From contig CAYOQR010000014.1 in NCBI GenBank assembly GCA_964406155.1, forward strand, positions 23,476 to 87,475: a stretch of DNA of 64,000 nt, read 5' to 3'. The stretch comes from Dongia_B sp964406155. GTDB lineage: Bacteria; Pseudomonadota; Alphaproteobacteria; Dongiales; Dongiaceae. The position numbers and the translations under genes are program-made. Shown in pieces: positions 52,113-59,700 of the stretch. Under the pieces are notes generated by a model that was given only the letters and a program-made list of their open reading frames with translations, did not search any database and had not been told where the DNA came from. Position 1 is the stretch's first letter. Each line of letters opens with the position of its first letter.

Positions 52113-52150
52113 GTTGCATAATATGCCAAAATATGGCAATTTGTTGCAAC
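52113..52150. promoter_or_regulatory. Nested inverted repeats upstream of the second DMGDH-like gene
   Basis: Inner TGCCA-5-TGGCA (52124-52138) lies inside outer GTTGCA/TGCAAC (52113-52118, 52145-52150), ending 43 nt before the ATG. It is a candidate binding site for a dimeric or tetrameric regulator. Confidence 0.4.
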
Positions 52151-52192
52151 TAAAGTTTTCCGCTTTTTCCCTTCCAGCCTGAGGTTGTTACC

Positions 52193-54658
52193 ATGACCGC
52201 CCCAAGCACTGCCCCGAGCAAACTGCCGAGCCAAGCCCGTGTCGTCATCGTCGGTGGCGGCATCGCCGGGGCCAGCGTCGCCTATCACCTGACCAAGCTC
52301 GGCTGGAAGGATGTGCTGCTCCTGGAACAGGGACAGCTCACCTGTGGCACGACCTGGCATGCCGCAGGTTTGGTCGGGCAGTTGCGGGCGAGCCGCGCCA
52401 TGACCCGCATGAGCATGTACGGGACCGAGCTCTATGCTCAGTTGGAGCAGGAGACGGGCCTCGCCACCGGCTGGAAGAAATGCGGCTCGATCACCGTCGC
52501 CCGGACGCCGGACCGGATGATCCAATTGCAGCGCAGCCTGGCCAGCGCCAAGAGCTTCGGCCTGGAAGCGGAATTCATTTCACCGACCGAGGCTGGTAAG
52601 CTGTTCCCGGTGATGCGCACCGACGATCTGGCCGGTGCCGTATGGCTGCCCAATGACGGCAAGGCCAATCCGACCGATCTGACGCAGTCGCTCGCCAAAG
52701 GCGCGCGCCTCGGCGGCGCGCGGATCATCGAGGGCATCAAGGTGACGGGCGTGACCCTGGCGCCGGGCACAGCACGGCCGCGCGTGACCGGTGTCGTCAC
52801 CGATCAGGGTGAGGTCGCCTGCGAATATCTGGTCAATTGCGCCGGCCAATGGGCGCGGGAATTCGGCCAGATGGCCGGCGTCAATGTGCCCTTGTTCTCG
52901 GCAGAGCATTTCTATCTGGTGACGGGCAAGATCGAGGGCGTGCATGCCGATCTGCCGGTGCTGCGCGATCCCGACGGCTACATCTATTACAAGGAAGAAG
53001 TGGGCGGCCTGGTGATGGGCGGCTTCGAACCTAAGGCCAAACCCTGGGATGTCGAGCGCATTCCCGACAAATTCGAGTTTCAGCTTCTCTCGGAAGACTG
53101 GGATCATTTCGAGATCCTGATGCAGAACGCTTTGCAGCGCACGCCCTGCCTGGAAACGGCGGAGGTGAAGCAATTGCTGAACGGGCCGGAGAGCTTCACG
53201 CCGGATGGCAATTTCATTCTCGGCGAGGCGTCGGAAGTGGCGAATTATTTCGTCTGTGCCGGGTTCAATTCCGCCGGCATCGCCAATTCCGGCGGCGCCG
53301 GCCGGCTGACGGCGGAATGGATTGTGGGCGGCGAGCCCAGCCAGGATCTGTGGGATGTCGATATCCGGCGCCTGGCGCCCTATCTCGCCAATCGCCGCTT
53401 CCTGCGCGAGCGCACGGTGGAAAGCCTCGGCCTGCATTATGCCATGCGCTATCCGCGCCATGAGCTGCAATCGGCGCGGCCGCTGCGCCGCTCGCCGCTC
53501 TATGACCGCCTGGCGGCGAAAGGCGCCCGGTTCGGCTCGCGCATGGGCTGGGAACGGGCGAACTATTTCGCTCCCGCCGATGCGGCATCGATCCGCGACA
53601 CCTTCGGCACGCCGGGCTGGCTGCCGCATATGCTGGCCGAGCAGAAGGCCGCGCGCGAGGCGGCGGCAATCTTCGATCAAAGCTCCTTCTCGAAATTCCT
53701 GCTGCAGGGGCGCGATGCGCTGCTGGTCCTGCAGAAGCTCTGCGCCAATCAGATGGATGTGCCGGTCGATCGCATGGTCTATACGGCGATGCTGAACGAG
53801 CGCGGCGGTTTCGAATCCGATCTGACGGTGGTGCGTGTCGCACCGACCAGCTTCCTCATCATCACCGGCACGGCGCAGACGACGCGCGACTTTGCCTGGA
53901 TCGAACAGCGGATCGGCGATGCACAGGCGGTCTTGACGGATGTCACCTCGGCCTATGGAGTGATCTCGGTCATGGGGCCGAAATCAGGCGACATCCTGGC
54001 ACGGGTCTCGCCGGAAATCGCTACCGTGCAGCAGACGGGTGGGGCGATCGCTGGCAATCAGACGCTGATGATCGATATCGGCCTTGCCCGCGTGCGGGCC
54101 GCCCAGATCGCCTATATCGGCGGTGCCGGTTTCGAGCTCTATGTGCCGAGCGAGTTGATGGCGACCGTTTATGACACCTTGACGACGGCGGGTGCCGATC
54201 TCGGTTTGCGCGACGCCGGTTATTACACGATCGACGCTCTGCGGGTTGAAGCCGGCCGGCGGGCCTTCGCTCTGGAGCTTGGGCCTGACGAAACGCCGAT
54301 CGAGGCTGGGTTGATGTATGCGGTGAAGCTGGACAAGGGCTGCGATTTCATCGGCCGCGACGCGCTGCTGGCACAGCAGCGAAAGGGGAGCAACAAGCGT
54401 CTCGCGATGTTCACCCTGGATGACGGTCAGGTCTTTCCCTGGGGTGGAGAGACGATCCTGCGCAACGGCTTGCCGGTGGGCGAGATTTCCTCTGCTGGAT
54501 ACAGCGTCCGACTCGGCCGGGCCGTGGTCATGGGCTATGTGCGCTCCGCCGCGCCGATCGACGCCGCTTTCCTCGCGGAGGGCCGCTATGAGCTCAATAT
54601 CGGCGGGGCGATGACGCCGCTCACGCGACTGACGAGGCCGGCCTTTCCACCCAGGTGA
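52193..54658 (+). CDS. Second dimethylglycine/sarcosine dehydrogenase-like FAD protein with GcvT domains
   Basis: 821 residues, same architecture as the 6126-8564 protein: FAD domain (RVVIVGGGIAGASVAYHL), GTTWHAAGLVGQLRASRAM with the covalent-FAD-type His56, then GcvT and GcvT_C domains (SAYGVISVMGPKSGDILARV; YYTIDALRVEAGRRAFALEL). It should oxidise an N-methyl amine and give the C1 unit to folate. The two copies differ clearly in sequence, suggesting different substrates. It is divergent from the amidotransferase/oxidase pair. Confidence 0.9.
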   Translation: MTAPSTAPSKLPSQARVVIVGGGIAGASVAYHLTKLGWKDVLLLEQGQLTCGTTWHAAGLVGQLRASRAMTRMSMYGTELYAQLEQETGLATGWKKCGSITVARTPDRMIQLQRSLASAKSFGLEAEFISPTEAGKLFPVMRTDDLAGAVWLPNDGKANPTDLTQSLAKGARLGGARIIEGIKVTGVTLAPGTARPRVTGVVTDQGEVACEYLVNCAGQWAREFGQMAGVNVPLFSAEHFYLVTGKIEGVHADLPVLRDPDGYIYYKEEVGGLVMGGFEPKAKPWDVERIPDKFEFQLLSEDWDHFEILMQNALQRTPCLETAEVKQLLNGPESFTPDGNFILGEASEVANYFVCAGFNSAGIANSGGAGRLTAEWIVGGEPSQDLWDVDIRRLAPYLANRRFLRERTVESLGLHYAMRYPRHELQSARPLRRSPLYDRLAAKGARFGSRMGWERANYFAPADAASIRDTFGTPGWLPHMLAEQKAAREAAAIFDQSSFSKFLLQGRDALLVLQKLCANQMDVPVDRMVYTAMLNERGGFESDLTVVRVAPTSFLIITGTAQTTRDFAWIEQRIGDAQAVLTDVTSAYGVISVMGPKSGDILARVSPEIATVQQTGGAIAGNQTLMIDIGLARVRAAQIAYIGGAGFELYVPSELMATVYDTLTTAGADLGLRDAGYYTIDALRVEAGRRAFALELGPDETPIEAGLMYAVKLDKGCDFIGRDALLAQQRKGSNKRLAMFTLDDGQVFPWGGETILRNGLPVGEISSAGYSVRLGRAVVMGYVRSAAPIDAAFLAEGRYELNIGGAMTPLTRLTRPAFPPR

Positions 54659-54742
54659 TTGGGACATCTATCCGCTTGCGCAGGCTCGATAATTCGGTGA
54701 TACCCTGCCCCAGATACTGTCTCGGGGTGCCAAACGAGCGCG

Positions 54743-54754
54743 GTCCCGCGGGAC
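54743..54754 (+). promoter_or_regulatory. Palindrome abutting a start codon
   Basis: GTCCCGCGGGAC ends directly at the ATG of the PAS_5 gene at 54755, where a ribosome site would be expected. Confidence 0.35.
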
Positions 54755-55312
54755 ATGGGGGAGGATATCATCGCACAGTTTCCATCGCCATCGTTCCGGC
54801 AGCCATTCGAGGAATTCCGCCATGCCGGCCAGGCTCGCAGCGGCAAGACGAGGGCCTTGTTTGAGTATTGGGACAGCTTGCGTGTCGATGGCCTGCCGCC
54901 CTCCCGGCAGGAAATCGACGCGGTGAGGATGCGGGCATATCTGCCGAGCCTTCTCATGGGGGAGATTTCCCCCGATCCTTTCCGGGTCTTCTTCCGGTTG
55001 GTCGGGACAGCCGTAGCTTCCTATTCCAACATGGATTTCAGCAGCAGATATCTCGATGAGCTCAGTTACCGGGAGCGGGATGCCGTGGAATGGCATGACT
55101 GCTATCGCTATGTGCATGCTCATCATATCGGTGTCATTGGTGACAACCTGCTGAAAGGTGCTGCATCGGGTGATGCCTATGAATACGCCATTCTGCCGCT
55201 GCGCCGAGGCGACGACCCCGCCGGCGGCTTCATCGCCATCGAGGTTTATGACGGCATCAACTACGATGCCGTGACGGCGCGCATCGGCGTAACCCTGGCG
55301 AAGAAGGATTAA
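54755..55312 (+). CDS. PAS_5-family (PF07310-like) protein
   Basis: 185 residues, a single PAS-like domain with the alphaproteobacterial PAS_5 pattern: LFEYWDSLRVDGLPPSRQEI, then MRAYLPSLLMGEI, FFRLVGTAVASYSNMDFSSR, and the late block YAILPLRRGDDPAGGFIAIE. No output domain is attached. It may sense a small ligand; none is known. The start ATG abuts a palindrome and lacks a normal ribosome site. A paralogue follows 176 nt downstream. Confidence 0.82.
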   Translation: MGEDIIAQFPSPSFRQPFEEFRHAGQARSGKTRALFEYWDSLRVDGLPPSRQEIDAVRMRAYLPSLLMGEISPDPFRVFFRLVGTAVASYSNMDFSSRYLDELSYRERDAVEWHDCYRYVHAHHIGVIGDNLLKGAASGDAYEYAILPLRRGDDPAGGFIAIEVYDGINYDAVTARIGVTLAKKD

Positions 55313-55488
55313 AGCAGCTCGTCGATTTTACAAATTAGCGACGAAATCGCGGCAAAGGTCGTGCTTTGCAGCGATTGAGCGAGGAAGCACTTGCTTCTTA
55401 CCGCAAGATCGGCTGACAATCGGGACGCAACGGTTTCCAAGGGGATCATGCCGGCCAGAAACCTCATCATGACTGATCGAGTGGCATT

Positions 55489-56037
55489 TTGACTGAGCCG
55501 CGCTACCAGTTTGTCGATTTCGAGCATCCGGACCAGGGGAAGCACTGGAAGATACGGGAGCTTTTCACCTATTGGCGCAGCAAATGGCAGGACGGCCGGC
55601 CGCCGTCACGCCAGGAGATCGACCCGGTCGATATGCGGGCCTATCTCGCCAATATCAATATGGGCGATATCGAACGCAATCCGTTGCGCTTCCGCTACCG
55701 GGTCTTCGGTACCATGCATGCGGAATTCGCCCGCATCGACTGCACCGGTCTCTATATGGACGAGATCGATTACCAGCATCACGATCTGATCGATTGGGTT
55801 GCCTGCTTCACCTATCTCGCGACCAAGGGAAAGGCGATCATCGGCGACAATGCGCTGAAGCTGCCGGACGGCCTGTCGCAGCCTTATGAATGGTGCATGC
55901 TGCCGCTCTCCCGCGACGGCGACCCGGCCGGCGGGTTCCTCGGCATGGAAATCCTCGAAATGCTCGATCGCCGGCAGATTCCCGATTTTGGGCCTATCGT
56001 CGTCTCGCCGGGCAAGCCGCGGCGCTCGCCGCAGTAA
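55489..56037 (+). CDS. PAS_5-family (PF07310-like) protein, tandem paralogue
   Basis: 182 residues, aligned along its whole length with the gene at 54755: LFTYWRSKWQDGRPPSRQEI, MRAYLANINMGDIERNPLRF, RYRVFGTMHAEFARIDCTGL and WCMLPLSRDGDPAGGFLGME. The start appears to be TTG, since an in-frame stop lies 15 nt before it and the next ATG is inside the domain. It is a tandem duplication that has diverged. It is convergent with the lyase gene at 13 bp. Confidence 0.82.
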   Translation: MTEPRYQFVDFEHPDQGKHWKIRELFTYWRSKWQDGRPPSRQEIDPVDMRAYLANINMGDIERNPLRFRYRVFGTMHAEFARIDCTGLYMDEIDYQHHDLIDWVACFTYLATKGKAIIGDNALKLPDGLSQPYEWCMLPLSRDGDPAGGFLGMEILEMLDRRQIPDFGPIVVSPGKPRRSPQ

Positions 56038-56049
56038 CAGAACGCAGCG

Positions 56050-56964
56050 TCAACCTTCGCGCCGTTCCGGATCGGCCAGCCTCTCCAGAAGATCGCGGGC
56101 GTAGCCCTCACAGCGTCGTTCCATCTCGCGCAATTGCGGCAAGCCGACGATATCGTGGAAGGCGGCGAACCCGACCAGCTCCTTCTGCAGTGATGCGGTG
56201 TCGCCGCTCTGCCGCAGGATCGTATAGAGCCGCCGCAATGTCTGGGCGATGGCATAGGTGGCGGCAACGGGAAAGGCGACGAGGGCATAGCCGATCTCTT
56301 CCAACTGTGCGGCGGACAGCACGGGCGTCTTCCCGCCCTCGACATTGTTCGCCATGCAGGGGGCCGGCACTTCCGAACAGATGCGGCTCATTTCATCGAC
56401 GGTGAGCGGCGCCTCGACGAAGATCACGTCGGCACCGGCCTCGCGATAGATCTGCGCCCGTTCGATTGCCGCTTCCAACCCCTCGATCGCCCGGGCATCG
56501 GTACGGGCCATGATGACGAGGTCGTGGTCGATGCGCGCATCCAGGGCGGCCTTCAGTTTGGCAACCATTTCGGCGACCGGGATGACGCGTTTGCCTTCCA
56601 TATGGCCGCAGCGTTTGGGTGCCACCTGATCCTCGATGAACAAGGCGGCGACGCCGGCACGCTCGAAGGCGCGAACCGTGCGGGCGACATTGACGGCATT
56701 GCCGTAGCCGGTATCGGCATCGGCGAGAATGGGCAGGGGAACGGCATCGCAGAGCCTGGCATAGAGATCGGCCATCTCGGTCATCGAGAGCTGGGCGATA
56801 TCGGGCGCACCCAGCAGGCTGGCGGTGGCGGCATAGCCGCCGCAGGTCACGGCGGAAAAGCCGGCTTCGGCGGCGATGCGGGCCGACAAGGCATCGTGGA
56901 CGCCAGGGAGAATCAGGATCTCCGGATCCTCCACCAACTCACGGAATCGTGTGGTTCGCTGCAT
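56050..56964 (-). CDS. Isocitrate lyase/PEP mutase family enzyme
   Basis: 304 residues of the PEP mutase/isocitrate lyase superfamily. The catalytic loop is KRCGHMEGK (the KKCGH-type motif), metal-binding Asps are in PILADADTGYGNAVNV, and DLVIMARTDARAIEGLEAAI follows. Likely reactions are 2-methylisocitrate lyase-like C-C cleavage or a related oxaloacetate hydrolase/decarboxylase; the class cannot be fixed. It is transcribed alone. Confidence 0.9.
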   Translation of the reverse strand: MQRTTRFRELVEDPEILILPGVHDALSARIAAEAGFSAVTCGGYAATASLLGAPDIAQLSMTEMADLYARLCDAVPLPILADADTGYGNAVNVARTVRAFERAGVAALFIEDQVAPKRCGHMEGKRVIPVAEMVAKLKAALDARIDHDLVIMARTDARAIEGLEAAIERAQIYREAGADVIFVEAPLTVDEMSRICSEVPAPCMANNVEGGKTPVLSAAQLEEIGYALVAFPVAATYAIAQTLRRLYTILRQSGDTASLQKELVGFAAFHDIVGLPQLREMERRCEGYARDLLERLADPERREG

Positions 56965-57154
56965 GATCTCGATCCTCCGGCGGATGGAGGCCCGATCTTG
57001 CTGCTATCCGTCCGGCGGCCTGCCGCATCTGCCGGCGCCGACCGCCCAGTGGCTGCAGAAACCTTGCCTTTACCGCAAAAAGCAGTTGCAAACGAGTCGC
57101 TTCCGCCAGAGACTAGCCACAGTTTTTACACCCACCAAGAGGGATTACCTGAAA

Positions 57155-57511
57155 ATGTCGAAAAAGAATCTTTCCCGGTTGTCGCTGGCTGCGTTGATCG
57201 CTGCGGGTGTGGCCGGCGGCGCCGCTCTGGCCTCGGCCAATGACCTGGCAGGGACCTACAGCAAGTATTACGAGGCGATCCGCGCGACCCAGCTCTGCCG
57301 CGAGACCAAGCTTGACGGCGATGCCTGGAAGAAGCTTTCGACCTATATCGACGGCAAGGTCAATCATGAGATCGGCGCCGGCGAGCGCCTGACCCTGATC
57401 GAAACCGCCAAGACCGATGCCCGCAAGCTGGTCGACAGCAAGGGCTGCGACCACCAACTGGTCCAGGACCTGCTGAAGACCTATGACGACGATCTGGCCA
57501 AGCAGCTCTGA
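57155..57511 (+). CDS. Small secreted hypothetical protein
   Basis: 118 residues. The signal peptide is about 1-29 (LSRLSLAALIAAGVAGGAAL, then ASAND). The mature part is about 89 helical residues with two cysteines (TQLCRET and SKGCDHQ) that could form a disulfide. GAGGGA lies upstream of the ATG at 57155, and a strong terminator follows, so it is a monocistronic, probably well-expressed periplasmic protein. No family is recognised. Confidence 0.75.
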   Translation: MSKKNLSRLSLAALIAAGVAGGAALASANDLAGTYSKYYEAIRATQLCRETKLDGDAWKKLSTYIDGKVNHEIGAGERLTLIETAKTDARKLVDSKGCDHQLVQDLLKTYDDDLAKQL

Positions 57512-57537
57512 TCGCTCAGGCAGTCTTTATAACGGCG

Positions 57538-57573
57538 ATCGGCCCTGTCATTGACAGGGCCGATTTGCTTTTG
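57538..57573 (+). terminator. Rho-independent terminator
   Basis: ATCGGCCCTGTC, loop ATT, GACAGGGCCGAT, then TTGCTTTTG: a perfect 12-bp stem 27 nt after the secreted-protein stop. It may also serve the convergent minus-strand operon ending at 57592. Confidence 0.88.
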
Positions 57574-57591
57574 GGCTGTCGGTGATGGTTT

Positions 57592-59700
57592 TCAGCGGCC
57601 TTCGCGCCGCCAGGTGAGCAGCAGGAGGCCGATGGTCAGGCCGAGAGCCAGCCAGACCGGCAGCAGCGGTACCTGGCGCAGGCCGGTTACGACGTAATCC
57701 CTGTTCTGCCGCAGGCCGAGCCAACTGCTGCCCGCCATTTCACCCCCGGCGGCGACCCGCCGGATCTCCGGCATGCCGGACTGGTAGAGGCTGAAAACAC
57801 CGCCATCGGTCGACTTGATCAGCGGCGTCAGCGGCGCGGCGCTGGCGCGCGGATCGCGGAATTCCAGCGCGTTCAAACTGCCCGAGGCGGCGAAGGCCTG
57901 GCGCTGCCCATCGGTCACCTTATAGAGCCCCGATTGCGCCGCCGGGAGCGTTGCCATCGCATGGCCGCGACCGGCATCCTTCGGCGTCACCTGTTGCTGG
58001 CTGCCGTCGGGCAGGGTGACCGTCAGCTTCGGCAGGTCCGTGCCGAGGCTTTGCCGGGTGATTTCCAGCCGGCCATCGACCACCGCCGCGCGCAGATCCT
58101 CTTCCTCGAGCTCAGGCTCCTGCATCAGCCAGTGACCGATGCGGCGGATGAGTTCGGCATGCGGCCCGCCACCCTCGAAACCATGCGACCAGAGCCAGAT
58201 CTGATCCGAGAAAAGCTGGGCGACGCGGCCCTTGCCGAAACGCTCCAGCACCAGCAGCGGCAAGTTGTTCAGGCCGGTCATCACCGTCGTCCCGCGACTG
58301 GTATTGGCGGGAATCTGGCGGAACCAGCGGCCCCATTTGGGATCGGTCTTGGCTGCCGCGCCGTCCTGATCGGGCGGCACGAGGTCGGCTGTGACCGGAT
58401 GGCGCCGGCCGACATCGGTCAAGGTGGGACGGAAGCCGCCGGTCAGGACATCGCCGGTCGGCAGGGCGCCGAAGATATCGGCGACCGGGGTGCGATAGAG
58501 GCTGAACTGCCCGGCGGAACCGGGGCCTGCCACTTCCAGCACGGCGCCACCGTCCCTGACGTAATCGACGATGTGATGGAAGTACTCATCCGGCAGGATG
58601 TTCAGGTGCTGGAACCGATCGAAGATGATCAGATCGAATTCCTTGAGCTTGAAATTGAACAGCTCGTCGATCGGAAAGGCGATCAGGGCCAGCTCGTTGA
58701 TCGGCGTCGAATCCTGCTTGGCCGGCGGCCGCAGGATGGTGAAATGGATCAGCTCTACCGATGGGTCGGATTTCAGCAGGTTGCGCCAGGTCCGCTCGCC
58801 CGGCGAAGGCTCGCCGGAGACCAGCAGTACGCGCAGCCGGTCGCGCACGCCGTTGACGGTGATGACGGCCGAGTTATTGATGCGGGTCAGCTCCTGCGGG
58901 CCGTCCACCACGGTGAATTCGAACACCGTCTGACCGCCATGGCCGAGCGGCAGTTGCAGAGTCTGTTCCTCGCCGATCAGGACATTCTCGGTCGGCAGGG
59001 CCTCGCCGTCGCGCTTGATGGTGAGAGCGGCGGTGGCGCCCGGCGCCGGCGTGCTGCCGAGATCGTCCACCCGTAGCTTGACGGCGACCGTCTTGCCGAC
59101 GAGACCGAAGCTCGGCGCCTCGGTCAGCAGCAGGCGGCGGTCGCCAGCGGCGGGATTGCCGGTCATCAGGAGGTGCAGCGGCGCGGTGATCGCCGGGTCA
59201 TGGCCATCCGCCGGTGCGTCATGCACCTGGCCATCGCTGATCAGGATGCTGCCGGCGACACGGCTCGGCGGCAGATCGGCCAGGGCGCGGTGCAACGCAT
59301 CGATCAGCTCGGTACCCTTGTCGGAAGGGTCGTTGCCGCCGGTGCTTTCCACCACCCGGGTTTCCAGATCATCGAAGGTGGCAAGCTTCTGTTTCACCGC
59401 CGCCAGGGCCTTGTTGGCTTCCGCCGTGCGGTCTTCCAGCGCCATGCTGGGCGACCGGTCCACCAGGACGACGGCGACATCCTTCTGGTAGCGGCGCTGC
59501 TGCTCGATCACGGATGGATTGACGAGAATGGCGATCAGGGCGGCGCCCAGGGCAAGGCGCAAGAGCGAGCCATGCGCCCGCCGCCATAGGCCGAACAGGG
59601 TCAGCAGCAGGATCAGGCCGCCGAAGATGCCGATCACCGGCCAGGGCAGCAGCGGGCTGGCGGCAACCGTATAGGCGTCGAGTGAGAGTTGTCCCGTCAC
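57592..59700 (-). CDS. Membrane protein with VWA-like and amidotransferase-like domains
   Basis: 702 residues: TM helices near 19-39 and 46-63, then a VWA-like domain with the metal-site sequence VVLVDRSPSMALEDR and ILISDGQVHD, a beta-rich middle, a ThuA/amidotransferase-like region (LIIFDRFQHLNILPDEYFHH, then GGAVLEVAGPGS) and a C-terminal TM (LPVWLALGLTIGLLLLTW). It overlaps the DUF4159 gene by 4 nt. It is probably the membrane partner of the MoxR/DUF58 module; the function is unknown. Confidence 0.85.
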   Translation of the reverse strand: MTGQLSLDAYTVAASPLLPWPVIGIFGGLILLLTLFGLWRRAHGSLLRLALGAALIAILVNPSVIEQQRRYQKDVAVVLVDRSPSMALEDRTAEANKALAAVKQKLATFDDLETRVVESTGGNDPSDKGTELIDALHRALADLPPSRVAGSILISDGQVHDAPADGHDPAITAPLHLLMTGNPAAGDRRLLLTEAPSFGLVGKTVAVKLRVDDLGSTPAPGATAALTIKRDGEALPTENVLIGEEQTLQLPLGHGGQTVFEFTVVDGPQELTRINNSAVITVNGVRDRLRVLLVSGEPSPGERTWRNLLKSDPSVELIHFTILRPPAKQDSTPINELALIAFPIDELFNFKLKEFDLIIFDRFQHLNILPDEYFHHIVDYVRDGGAVLEVAGPGSAGQFSLYRTPVADIFGALPTGDVLTGGFRPTLTDVGRRHPVTADLVPPDQDGAAAKTDPKWGRWFRQIPANTSRGTTVMTGLNNLPLLVLERFGKGRVAQLFSDQIWLWSHGFEGGGPHAELIRRIGHWLMQEPELEEEDLRAAVVDGRLEITRQSLGTDLPKLTVTLPDGSQQQVTPKDAGRGHAMATLPAAQSGLYKVTDGQRQAFAASGSLNALEFRDPRASAAPLTPLIKSTDGGVFSLYQSGMPEIRRVAAGGEMAGSSWLGLRQNRDYVVTGLRQVPLLPVWLALGLTIGLLLLTWRREGR

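Larger units (their letters stand above)
51764..52192. other. 429-bp divergent regulatory spacer
   Basis: No gene is seen. It holds the Shine-Dalgarno palindrome of the amidotransferase (51771-51788), a spaced direct repeat ATCGATCCG (51840-51860), an 18-bp inverted repeat (52031-52048) and nested inverted repeats (52113-52150). The last 120 bp are unusually AT-rich and probably hold the promoter of the DMGDH-like gene. Confidence 0.55.

Noticed and set aside
52134..52149. Sigma-54-like TGGCA...TTGCA upstream of the second DMGDH-like gene
   Set aside because: The GG-to-GC distance is 9 nt, while sigma-54 promoters require 10; one base is missing, so the match is probably chance from the nested inverted repeats.
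55309..55545. 78-codon minus-strand frame between the PAS_5 genes
   Set aside because: It overlaps the start of the second PAS_5 gene antisense, has no ribosome site and no recognised domain. It is the least certain of the rejections because it spans most of the spacer.
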